A stretch of 64,000 nucleotides of DNA from Didymella arachidicola (taxonomy: Eukaryota; Ascomycota; Dothideomycetes; Pleosporales; Didymellaceae). Numbering within the stretch: the stretch's first letter is position 1; each line of letters opens with the position of its first letter. The position numbers and the translations under genes are program-made. The stretch spans positions 682,001 to 746,000 of the forward strand of contig CM049987.1 in NCBI GenBank assembly GCA_016630955.3. The letters run 5' to 3'. A model generated the notes under the pieces. That model worked only from the letters and a program-made list of their open reading frames with translations, did no database searches and was not told the origin of the DNA. Positions 19,286 through 29,079 of the stretch are shown here, piece by piece.

Positions 19286-19765
19286 TGTTACGATCTCCGA
19301 GTTGCGAGGTACTGATAGGAAGCGGGGCATCGCTAAGGATGACAGCGTGTCACCAATCACGGGACTCCGGGATGGCATCCCGCCAAGACATGACCTCCGG
19401 GATGGCATGACCTCCGGGGATGGCATGACCTCCGGGGATGGCACGACCTCCGGGATGGCAAGACCTCCGGGGATGGCACAACCCTTGGGATGACCTCCAT
19501 TACCTTCACTATATAATCTAGTAGGAACACAACTCTTACAGTTCGTGTTCAATCCTAAGTTAAAGTTTGTCTTTGGATCTCAAACCCAACCTTCGAGCTA
19601 GACAGTCTACTCTGTACTACTCATCGTTACCCTGCTCTCAAGACTGACAGATCGTATCTGTACACCTTATTGCAACCAACCCCTTCGGCTTCCTGTCACC
19701 GTACTCATCCCCGAGAACCAATAGAATTAGTGCTTACGAGCTTTGCTTAAAGTACGACTTCAACA
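19286..19765 (+). repeat. 3-prime LTR
   Basis: 480 bp, apparently identical to the 5-prime LTR, including the U3 minisatellite. It is followed by the target duplication CCAAC. Confidence 0.93.
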
Positions 19766-19770
19766 CCAAC

Positions 19771-19945
19771 CTTCGAGCTAGACAGTCTACTCTGTACTAC
19801 TCATTGTTACCCTGCTCTTAAGACTGACAGATCGTATCTGTACACCTTATTGCAACCAACCCCTTCGGCTTCCTGTCACCGTACTCATCCCCGAGAACCA
19901 ATAGAATTAGTGCTTACGAGCTTTGCTTAAAGTACGACTTCAACA
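19771..19945 (+). repeat. Older Gypsy-family LTR, second part
   Basis: Starts CTTCGAGCTAGACAG and ends CTTCAACA. With 12290-12568 it makes a 454-bp LTR split by the newer element. It is followed by CTGCC, which matches the bases before 12290. Confidence 0.88.
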
Positions 19946-20142
19946 CTGCCCTGCTGCCTCTTATACTTATCTTAAATTAGAGTTAATTGCGACTAAAGTT
20001 CTAGGGTATTGCTTAGGGTTTGTAACTACTAGGGCTTGTTATTTATAAGAAGTAGTAGTAATAGAGTGCGCAGCTTTATATTAAGGGTTAATATAACCTA
20101 TTCTAGGTTAAAAGGGACTAGTCTAGCGCCTTAGAACCCTCT
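19946..20142. other. AT-rich decayed transposon sequence
   Basis: Dense in TAG, TAA and CTAG words, without an ORF. It is taken to be interior of the decayed Fot1-like element between LTR insertions. Confidence 0.5.
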
Positions 20143-20622
20143 TGTTGAAGTCGTACTTTAAGCAAAGCTCGTAAGCACTAATTCTATTGGTTCTCGGGGA
20201 TGAGTACGGTGACAGGAAGCCGAAGGGGTTGGTTGCAATAAGGTGTACAGATACGATCTGTCAGTCTTGAGAGCAGGGTAACGATGAGTAGTACAGAGTA
20301 GACTGTCTAGCTCGAAGGTTGGGTTTGAGATCCAAAGACAAACTTTAACTTAGGATTGAACACGAACTGTAAGAGTTGTGTTCCTACTAGATTATATAGT
20401 GAAGGTAATGGAGGTCATCCCAAGGGTTGTGCCATCCCCGGAGGTCTTGCCATCCCGGAGGTCGTGCCATCCCCGGAGGTCATGCCATCCCCGGAGGTCA
20501 TGCCATCCCGGAGGTCATGTCTTGGCGGGATGCCATCCCGGAGTCCCGTGATTGGTGACACGCTGTCATCCTTAGCGATGCCCCGCTTCCTATCAGTACC
20601 TCGCAACTCGGAGATCGTAACA
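20143..20622 (-). repeat. Solo LTR, minus orientation, recent
   Basis: 480 bp. Its reverse complement matches the LTRs of the full-length element at every position I compared. The bases beside it (CCTCT before, AGAGC after) do not form a target duplication, unlike the other insertions here. Confidence 0.88.
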
Positions 20623-21053
20623 AGAGCTTGCTTATAGTTATACTTATAATTAAAGACTCTTTTAAGCTCTTTCTAACGCAAAACAAACCTACTAGCCTAC
20701 TTTAGGCTAATAGAGGCTAAACTGCGCTCTTTTTATAGAGAATTAGCTATATTAGCTATAACTTTAAGCTAGGGGGACTCTCCTTACGTAACTAGCTTAA
20801 GTATGCGTATAACAATTACCTGCTCCTTAGCGCTAGTTAAATTCTGTAAGTTAGCTATAGTATTAATGCGTAAAGGTTGTCTAGCGCGTTATTAGTGCAG
20901 TGTGCTTTTAGGTATGTTATAGATAGCTGTAGCGCGTCGCACTAAGAGGTTTGCGTCTTGTTTAAGAGCTTAAAGCGCAAGCTGTATCTAACGCTCTTTT
21001 AACGCGTTAAACTGTGGTTGTTAGGGAGGCATTCGTGTAGGAAGAGAGTTTTA
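20623..21053. other. AT-rich decayed transposon sequence
   Basis: Interior of the decayed Fot1-like element. It shows weak similarity to 12034-12289 and many TA-rich stop words, as expected after RIP. Confidence 0.5.
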
Positions 21054-21112
21054 GTGTGGTCTTGGCAAAAGTGTCCCGCTCGTTGACTGTCCCGCTCGTT
21101 GTACATGTACGT
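21054..21112 (-). repeat. Right terminal inverted repeat of the decayed pogo-like element
   Basis: Reads on the minus strand like 11346-11388, with a duplicated 16-bp stretch (AACGAGCGGGACAGTC). It is followed outward by TA at 21113-21114. Confidence 0.75.
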
Positions 21113-21188
21113 TAGAATATTACTGTATAATTACTGCAGATAGTATAGATTACACAGCTGCCCCTGCAAAACGCTAGTATTAATGTAG

Positions 21189-21806
21189 AAAGATCCCTGT
21201 CGTGAGGACCGTGCGGCGAGAACAAAGCTGACTATTGAACCGGAAACCGATTGTGCTCGCGACTGTATTTCCGGCAATCACCAGCGAAAAGACAAACAAA
21301 GAATGCATCTCTACGGAACCAACTACAGCAGCTCTCGCAAGAGCGGCTGCGACAGCAGCATTGTAATGAAAACTTCACCTGGCAAAACACTCACGCTGAC
21401 AGCGCTACTGGCTCCAGTCTCGATGACCGGCTATCCTACATTCAGGGATGGTGAGCTCCACACTCTGACCGAGTCTGACACCTTCCATGTTGACGAAGAC
21501 AAGATCCCAACAGACGTTCGTTGCTCATGCTTTACAGGCGGACGATTTTGTTTGAGCGGAACTCACTGGCTGATCGAATACGATATCAAGAGCGAATACT
21601 GGCTCGATGAGTTCGGCCAGCCAAAGATCGGAGCGTTATCGCGGTACACCGGAAAGAAAAAGGGCAATCGCAGCGTTGCCATTGGCGATGGCAAACGCAT
21701 TTGTTGTGTTGAAGGCTTCGTGATGCCCACGCCTGAGAGAATGGTCTCGCCTACTCCTACGGTTTTCACGCCAACTATGAGCATTTTCACCTCATACCTT
21801 TTTTAA
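21189..21806 (+). CDS. Hypothetical cysteine-containing protein, 5-prime end unsure
   Basis: The frame is open from after a TAG at 21186 to a TAA at 21804-21806. The first ATG is at 21303, giving 167 residues, but the preceding codons (DPCREDRAARTKLT, ETDCARDC) match a second genomic copy with mostly third-position changes, so coding probably began further upstream. Upstream sequence was disrupted by the transposon block that ends at 21112. The body has CSCFTGGRFCLSG, a tryptophan-containing stretch and CCVEGF, and ends FTSYLF. I do not recognise a family; a small secreted protein with a lost first exon is one possibility. Confidence 0.4.
   Translation, partial: KDPCREDRAARTKLTIEPETDCARDCISGNHQRKDKQRMHLYGTNYSSSRKSGCDSSIVMKTSPGKTLTLTALLAPVSMTGYPTFRDGELHTLTESDTFHVDEDKIPTDVRCSCFTGGRFCLSGTHWLIEYDIKSEYWLDEFGQPKIGALSRYTGKKKGNRSVAIGDGKRICCVEGFVMPTPERMVSPTPTVFTPTMSIFTSYLF
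21206..21269 (+). repeat. Right copy of the 64-bp inverted repeat (partner 2865-2928)
   Basis: 60 of 64 bases match the reverse complement of 2865-2928. Weaker similarity continues leftwards to the transposon edge at 21113 and resumes beyond the transposon at 11343. Confidence 0.75.
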
Positions 21807-22581
21807 GTCGACCACAGTTTATGTACTAAATGTCATCATTTTGGATTCCGCTTCTCCATTGATAGCTAGTTTCTTTGTTGTCGGGCGCGATCGTGAGTAC
21901 CATTGTCACTGACGCTGATAGATCGCAATATTCCGATCGTGCAGTTACACTGTCATAATGACTTGCGATCAACCTTCTTATCACTAAAGTGACTAAAGTA
22001 CCCACAGGGGGTGGTAATAAGCTTAAAAGCGATCTATCGCGTCATCGCGAGCGCATTTTCACGTCATCTCGTGACGTTCATGAAGCAGCAGGAACAGGAC
22101 TAACTATGGTAGCCTCCTTTCATTTCCCCATGACGCCAATGTTCAACCTCGCCGCTTCAGCACCCCGCACATTACTTTCCTGTGCTGCAAGCCCTGGCCT
22201 ATTGTATTCGTCCATGCTGCACGAAGCGGAGGGATGCGCAGATGCGATCGGCTTATTGTCGTCTTGAGATTGCGACCTACGTTAGTTCGCTTCGTGCACT
22301 TAGGCAGCGATTGACAGCTCTGATCGAGCTCGAGGGCCGTGCCATGAGCTTAGAGAGATATAGGGTAATGCTGGAGGACAAAGGGGTCATTACTATTAAT
22401 GTTGTCATGTCAATAGGCAGGCATGACGTGACAACAGATCAGCTCCCATAGAGGCCGAGATGCATATAAGACCTGCAATTACTGGCAGCTTGAGAATAAT
22501 CCACACAACATCCATCAGCATCAACCACAGCTTCCTAATTTATAGATTAGACATTTCTAAGCTACCCATCAACGTACAACC
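21807..22581. other. Intergenic, promoter side of con-10
   Basis: No gene recognised. GCATATAAGACC near 22461 is a possible TATA element about 115 bases before the con-10 ATG; a pyrimidine and AT mix follows. Confidence 0.45.
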
Positions 22582-22864
22582 ATGGCCGACAACGGAAACC
22601 CAGGAAACTTCGCCAATCGACCGAAGGAGGAGGTTCGGAAAATCGCCTCAAAGGGTGGACACGCATCGCATAATGGCGGCTTTGCCTCCATGGACGCCGA
22701 CAAGCAGGTATACAGCCGTTGCTGCAACTCAATGTCACTCTACAGCATTGACAACGTTGTAGCGTGAAATCGCATCCCAGGGCGGGAAGGCCTCGTCTGG
22801 CAGCTTCGAGCCAGGATCTGAGAAGGCCAGGGAGGCTGGTCGCAAGGGTGGACAGGCTTCTTAA
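22582..22864 (+). CDS. con-10: Conidiation-specific protein 10 homologue (KGG repeat protein)
   Basis: Two exons, 22582-22707 and 22763-22864, around a 55-bp intron (phase 0), give 75 residues. The protein is small, hydrophilic and glycine-rich, with the KGG signature repeated three times (SKGGHASHNGGF, SQGGKASSGSF, RKGGQAS), preceded by the NRPKEEVRKIA phrase typical of the family. Con-10 was described in Neurospora as strongly induced during conidiation; relatives are general stress proteins thought to act like hydrophilins. Length and repeat count are normal. No neighbour suggests a pathway. Confidence 0.93.
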
Positions 22865-23402
22865 GGCATATGCATGTACTTTCCCATGATTGTAAGAGTA
22901 GATACTCGATGGGCATTGCGCCTTGAATCTTTTCGTGTTACCAGATGAGAGAATAAACTCAATCAATCGGACCCTCATGCTGTGTGAAGTTTAAGGGTGG
23001 CACGATGTGGAAAGATATGGAATGTGATGAGAAAGAGACTAATGCGAAACCAAATCGTGAAGTCATCGCAGTTTTGCCTTGTGTGTCCTAGGTATCTAGA
23101 TATGTTTCCCATGAGCATGTTGAACCACACGAAAAATGGACAGGAAGCTACCGCTGTAAATGCAAACGAAAGGAACCACAAGCCTTCTTCCCCTGCGTCG
23201 AATTGAAGAATCGAGCTGAGCTCGTGTCACCACCCCTCGGCGTGGGACAAATGCAGAAAATCACCAAAGTCTGGGTGCCTTGTACAACCTGATCTCGAAA
23301 AGAAATGAACGGGGCCGTGCCCAATATCTAAAAGATTGCATCGAACGTTAAAAGTGGATATGTATTGAACAGAAGCAACGCATAATGAGGACCTTCCAGC
23401 GT
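22865..23402. other. Intergenic between convergent genes
   Basis: 3-prime flanks of con-10 and the AA11-like gene. No ORF with recognisable features. Confidence 0.45.
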
Positions 23403-24749
23403 CTAGCTGAACATGCTACAGTCCATCTCCTTGATAGGATACTCGCCATCGCCATCAACAACACCGCAAGGTTCGCTCCAACCGATTTCGAAAGTGTCGG
23501 AGTCAGGGACATTCATCTTGGCATTGGGTGCGCAATCAGCGTCGACTGTGTAGTACGAGACGATCATGGACGGAGCGGAGTCCCAAGCACAGCCATCAGT
23601 GCGCTTCTTAAATGCATCGCGACGTACCATGCGGATAGCCTTGCGCTCGACAACGGTGCGCTTCTGGACCGAGCAGCCGCTGGAAGCTTTGCACTCGCAC
23701 TCGGCGCGCTTTGCGACAGTGTCGATTTTGCACTTGTGCTGGTCAATTATCTTGTATTTGATGGACTGGTGGCGGTGTGAGTGCCAGCGACCAGGGTGGG
23801 ACCACTTGTTGTCGGACTCTTTGTCATCGGACTCGTCGTAATTTTTGTAACCCTCCCCAGAGTCGTCCTCGGTATTTTCTTCGGAATCGTCTATATTCTC
23901 CTCGGAGTCATCAGTCTCTTCAGAGTCATCAGTCTCCTCAGGCTCGTTCTCTGGAGGGGAATCGTAGGAAGGCTCCTCGGAGTCATCATCAGGCTTAGGG
24001 GGCGAGGCAGATGCGGTGGGATAGGAAGGCTTGCCAGCGGCCCGGGTTGAGGTTGGCTGAGGGGCCAGAGAGAACTGAGGCTCTTTATCATCAGGCTGGG
24101 TGGGCTGGTAGGCGGAGCTGGAAGGCTTAGAGGGCTTAGTGGCCGAGACAGAGGGAGCAGCGGGGTTGGTGGGTGTCGTTGTGTTACCAGAGCCTTCACC
24201 AATCTGAACAGCGGCACAGTTCATGAAGCTCTCGTGCTCACGGTTGAGCCAAATCCAACCGAAGAGAGCCTTACCCTCGGGGATACCGGTGGGGACTTTA
24301 AAGTCGAACGTCTGAACCTCGGGCGAACCGTCCTCACCACGAAGAGGGCAGTTGCCGTTGTAGGAGGCTGCAACCTTCCACGTCTCGCCTCGGTCGGTAG
24401 AGAAGCCGACCTGGCATGATCCACCATAGTGAGTGCCGCCAGGTGCATCGGCAGTGTAGGTGTAGTCAGAAAGCTGGAAGTAAGCATCCTGGCCAGGTTG
24501 CCACGTTACTTGAGGCTCTTCCGTATCAAAAAGATCGATATGACCGTGGCAGATACCAGGGCTGGGTTCTGTGGGGTCGCCATTGCTGTCACAGCAGCCG
24601 AGGGGGAAGTTGAGCTCCGGATCGACGTTGGAATCAGTTGAAGCTGCGTTGGCCTCCTTAGTACCTCCGAGGGGACCGGGGAACCAAAGCGACATGTGTG
24701 CTTGTGCTGCGCCAGCCAGGGCGAGCAGTGAGAAAGCGTTCGTGTACAT
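23403..24749 (-). CDS. Secreted AA11-like lytic polysaccharide monooxygenase with acidic linker
   Basis: 448 residues, starting at the ATG at 24749, because it opens a signal peptide (MYTNAFSLLALAGAAQA). Cleavage there exposes His as the first mature residue (HMSLWFPGPLGG), as copper LPMOs require. The second brace His is likely in THYGGSCQVGFS; GICHGH and FMNCAAVQI are further family-type motifs. These enzymes oxidatively cut chitin or similar polymers outside the cell. After residue about 230 comes a Ser/Thr/Pro linker, then DDSEE-type acidic repeats, a His-rich patch (HPGRWHSHRHQ), and a C-terminal part with about seven cysteines that I do not recognise. AA11 is the best guess among LPMO families. 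Confidence 0.82.
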   Translation of the reverse strand: MYTNAFSLLALAGAAQAHMSLWFPGPLGGTKEANAASTDSNVDPELNFPLGCCDSNGDPTEPSPGICHGHIDLFDTEEPQVTWQPGQDAYFQLSDYTYTADAPGGTHYGGSCQVGFSTDRGETWKVAASYNGNCPLRGEDGSPEVQTFDFKVPTGIPEGKALFGWIWLNREHESFMNCAAVQIGEGSGNTTTPTNPAAPSVSATKPSKPSSSAYQPTQPDDKEPQFSLAPQPTSTRAAGKPSYPTASASPPKPDDDSEEPSYDSPPENEPEETDDSEETDDSEENIDDSEENTEDDSGEGYKNYDESDDKESDNKWSHPGRWHSHRHQSIKYKIIDQHKCKIDTVAKRAECECKASSGCSVQKRTVVERKAIRMVRRDAFKKRTDGCAWDSAPSMIVSYYTVDADCAPNAKMNVPDSDTFEIGWSEPCGVVDGDGEYPIKEMDCSMFS

Positions 24750-27700
24750 CGTGGGTATATCGTAAAGATTCAATTCGTAAAAGCTTCTTGGGTATCGAGT
24801 GAAAGACTGGGAAAATCTTAAGTAGATCCAGGATCGGACAGCGTTGTGCAGTGATGATGGGACGGCTGGGTCACTTGACACTATTGAAAACTTGCGGACA
24901 CTGTTTGTGAAGACCGAAAGTTCGAAAACGACCCGAATTGGCTACAAGGGTGCTTCAGAAGGGAAGGGAGGGAAAGAAGGAAAACGGTCCTGCGCTTTCG
25001 ACCACAAAAAGAGTGAGTGTAGAATGAATGTTGACCAAGGCTTGCTTGTCACGAGACTTGGTGTGTCACTCGGAGTGATGCCTTTTCCACAATAGGCGGG
25101 TTCTGGCTACTTAAGCCGCTTCCATTTGACTTCTGGTTATTCCATGAAAGCGCACGGTGGACTCACTTACGTTTCTGCTCCGGTAGGATCAGATTCACGC
25201 CGCCTGGAAGCCGCTGTGCTACCCGTATGCCGTATTCTTGGCGCGGGAATGTTTCCCCTGGCATCGCGCAACCAATCTGGACCGGTATCTGCATTTGCCT
25301 ACAGGTCACCAATGTTTCACCGTGGCGGCTCGATGTGGTCTTGCCCAAGTGCGTTGGTCTGGTTAGGACTTTCGCCAGCCAAGCACGGAAGAAACATCAA
25401 CGCATCATGTTTCACACGATTCCGTAACTGGTTAGATGTCGGCGCTTCTTGCGTGCGGGTACAATGAGCGGAAACTGTTTTGCACATTCTTGCGCGCATG
25501 CTAGATTGAACAGTGTTAGCTCAAGCGCGGTATAATGGGCGTCAAAATTGAGGTTGTCACTAAGCATTACTGCCCTGTGTGATCCTTCGGTTGTGGCTGT
25601 GGCACAAAGCTCATCCCGTCGTCCTTCGAATAATGTGCCGAGCGGTGAGCGGCAACCTATCGATTAGGTGATTCGCTTAATTAACTGTTTTCCACGTGCT
25701 TTGACCATCTTGCTCAGCCAACCTTGTCTCCACTCCGCCATCCTTCGAAGACGCTGATCCTACAGAGCCCAAAGACCTGCTATGTTTGTCTCGGTGTGCA
25801 TCAATGCCGACTGCACGCTCTCATTCGTCTTGAACGTTACTTGAGAACCCACATTATTGACATCTCGAGGGAGCGGAAGCAACGCCCCTAAATTCCTAAA
25901 TGACAGATGTCCGTTCCGAAGCCCGGATGAGCGCAGTATGTTCCTCCCAAACAACCACAAGGGCGCGCAAACACGCAGGTGAACAGGGACGCCTGACTTC
26001 AGGACCTTGTTCCTGATTGCGAAAAATGTGTTAGTTCAGCAAGGCGCGTACGATCTTCCCTCAGTGACCGAGTGCGGGTGTGGCAGAATACGAAGCCCCA
26101 TCCTTGTCGTCGGCCTTGAAGCAGTCTGAAGACGTCGCCCCTCTTGGCCTGTGCCGGTCTTCCTCAAGACGCGCCTTTCGTGTCGAGGGCGGCTGTTCAA
26201 CAGCTTGCCATTGTATCAACAAACGGCTTGGCGATTAACACTCTCTCAACACAGAACTCGGTTTGAGATCAAATTACATTCATACGCAAGATGCCTAATT
26301 GTGCACCTTCATGTGGTACGTTCAAAATCGTATCGCATTCAGGCACCATTCATCTCTATTAGACGATACGAATTGACCACCCGCCCTCGCATCTGCAACC
26401 GACCATCTGCGAGCGTAGGTCAGCGAGTCCAGAGTCGCGCTGAAGCAAGTGGTCTCACTTGTCAAGCGTGCAACCGCCCTGCGTTTCACAGGACCTAGTG
26501 AATATCCCTTCGATTGGTTTGTTCGCCTACTAGGGAAATAATGGGTACGGATCCGGTCCGCCTAACTCTATGACAAGCGAAGTAACCCTTGCCGGATCTC
26601 CCCACATCCGTCCTTCATTTTGTTCCCCTACTACTGTGTACGTTCAGTGACGATCTGGTTTCCCATTCGACAAATGCAGTCTCTCTGCAAGCGTGCACAT
26701 TGAGACAAGACAGAAATCGCATGTCGATATTTTGATTTCGGTCGATGGTGTGCATGCCGCTGCATTATTCAAGGTCTAAAGACGAATGGCCCACATCGTT
26801 TCGCGAACCAGGCTTCACTCACACGCACCATGATGCATGTCCACTACATGCGCAGAGGTACGTCGGATGTGTCGTCCTCAAAGTTGGACATGAGCGTCTC
26901 ATTCGTCCATCCTCAGCGTCCAAGAGCAAGCCGACGTAAGCGGGCTGAAGAATGCGAGATCAGAACCCTGCGCGGCGGCTATAAACCAGGCCACTCTACC
27001 GAGGATACGACGTCCCGGCACCACGAAGTAGAGCATACGCTTCTTTCGACTTCTCTAATCCATCGCGTCAGGACCACACAGGTATTGCAGTCTTTACCAG
27101 GCCGCGCTACTAACTGTTGATGTGAAGCAACCCGGATGTGAAGCATGTGTCCATTCTACTCAGCTCTAGTCAATCGCAGTACCAGTATCATTATCCTAAA
27201 CTCCCAATATCGTTCCTTGCTCTTTGCAACCGAGCAAGAATGCAATCTGCATAAGCTTCACAACAGTTCGTGGACCTCGTCCTGTACTTCGCTTTCTTGC
27301 CAGGAAAAAGCCACGCGCAGAGGGAGTACACAATGCATAACAACAACAAGTGTTCGATCCGCTCAATATTCGGATGACCCGCAAGGTTATTTCTAAGAAT
27401 AGGCTAGACTCGTACTAGCCCTGACGTCACTAGGAAAGTTACAGTTACTAAATTCACCAATTTACTTCATATTACACCTCATACCCTCTGTGCTGGTGAT
27501 CGTCGAATTTCTCGGGTCCTAATAGACTAGCAGATGGCACATGCTAGGCCCTTCATCTTTGGGGCACATCTTGTCGTGCAGTGTGATACTGAAGAGGCCG
27601 AGGCGCAGGTTCTTTACCAAGAACATCTCTGGCAACGGGTTATGTCTCCGATGTTAATACCCAAGACTGTTGACCCGCAAGAGCAGTGCACTTGCGAAGT

Positions 27701-29079
27701 CCCGATCAGTTGAAGTTTATTGAGGACATAAACTTGTTTGAGATTATCCTGTAAACGTTAGTGAGTAACATTAGCTGGAAACAGGATGACTTACCGCGAT
27801 TCCCTCTGCTTGTTGTGATTCTTGTCGTAGATCTGGGGCAATCTGTTTCGGAGTTTGATCTTTTCGAGTCTTGGACAGGAAATGACGAGATCTTCAAGGT
27901 ACAAGCAAGCCTATGTGACGAATTAGCAGCTTAAATTTGCTAGATTTCTACTGCCATTGCGCCTGAGAAACGCTTTAGAGACAACAATCTAGGAAAAGGT
28001 TCCGATTTCGGCTTCAGAAGAAAGATGCAGTTGTAACTCTAGAAATTGACTCGATAACAGAACTAGGCTTCATGCGGTTCCTAGTTACCGCTTCCATTGT
28101 ATTGCTCAAAATTCTCGAAGATTCTGCCAAAACAGCAGTAATTGATAGGCTATGATCAAGGCACATCCCCTCAAGGTTGCGCCATGACCTAACGAAATCA
28201 CTGAAGCTGTTTTCTTCTTCTCAGCTAGTAAAATGCTGTCTGTGCATGCCATCTATGGACAGGAGAAAAGCGTCTTGAAGTTCACAGCCTTCTTCCGGGG
28301 ATCTCCGCAGAATATTACAGCTCCGATATAACTGTTAACGCTAAGATACTTTGGACATTTTATCGGAACAATGCGCTGATAGCGATTCTCAGTAGTTAAG
28401 AACATGTTCGGTCTATGAGCTCCCAGATCAACACAAGGCAGTCAAAGCTTCGTTGCGAGTCTTAGAGCATGTCACAGTCCCTAAAGATTCGTCGCGATAA
28501 CAAGAGTACACGTTCGATGTGCTTCCACTTAATTCTAATCGTCCCATCCATGATGATGGGCTTGAATAGGGCCAAGAAGTACTCATCGATTCGGACGGTA
28601 TTCGACATCAGGGACAAGAGCTTGGCTGAGGGAGTCAAATATATAGGCCAAGACTAGTATCAGGACGCATGCATGTTGCCTCAGCAGGCCGTGCGCAACT
28701 TACAGCCGTTGCTTAAAAGCTACATGTGGAAACCAAGTGAAAGTCGTGCCGCGCGAGATATCTCCATGGTGCCAGGACTTACCTATTGACTGAAAATATC
28801 TCGATTCTACGATCCGATGATGCCAGTAGTGGGCTTGACTGTGACAGCTGTCCAGTGTTGCCACAATTTTCAGGCTTTGAAATGGGCGACTGAGCAGCAT
28901 CACGGCAGTCTTAGTCGGACGAACTGCATTTCTCTACAGGCCTGAGGGCTGTCAATGAAGAGCTCCCTTGAATATCACGTTGCAGGCTTTCAAGACTAGA
29001 GTCTATTGTTGATCAAGTGCCGCAGCTTACCGCAACCTTGAAGAAGATGCATTGCTTGAGGAAGTCGCCTTTGCGGGCT
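24750..29079. other. 4.3-kb stretch without a recognisable gene
   Basis: Only short ORFs, none with a signal peptide, domain or plausible splice partners. Base composition is mixed, with no obvious RIP island and no terminal repeats. The first 100 bases should include the promoter of the AA11-like gene. It may hold non-coding RNA or decayed genes that cannot be named by eye. Confidence 0.5.

Larger units (their letters stand above)
12569..19765 (+). mobile_element. Complete Ty3/Gypsy chromovirus retrotransposon, 7,197 bp
   Basis: The element has 480-bp LTRs at both ends with TG...CA termini and the target duplication CCAAC at 12564-12568 and 19766-19770. It contains gag, pol with protease, reverse transcriptase, RNase H, integrase and chromodomain in that order, a purine tract before the 3-prime LTR, and an extra antisense ORF. 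I saw no base differences between the two LTRs, so insertion was recent. It lies inside an older LTR of the same family. Chromodomains direct integration to particular chromatin; that role is known from the family. Confidence 0.95.
11346..21112 (-). mobile_element. Decayed Fot1/pogo-like element interrupted by nested LTR insertions
   Basis: The two ends are inverted copies (11346-11388 and 21054-21112), and each is flanked outward by TA (11344-11345, 21113-21114), the target duplication of the Tc1/mariner/pogo group. Removing the nested LTR insertions leaves about 1.15 kb of its own sequence. That includes a minus-strand remnant (12289-12034) that still reads like the coiled C-terminus of Fot1 transposases, with stops where CAA is expected. 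The rest is AT-rich and full of TAG and TAA, as in RIP-mutated DNA. The internal part is much shorter than a full 1.8-kb element, so it was deleted before or during decay. Confidence 0.7.

Noticed and set aside
27345..27370. GTTCGATCC resembling a tRNA B box
   Set aside because: No matching A box or cloverleaf arms upstream.
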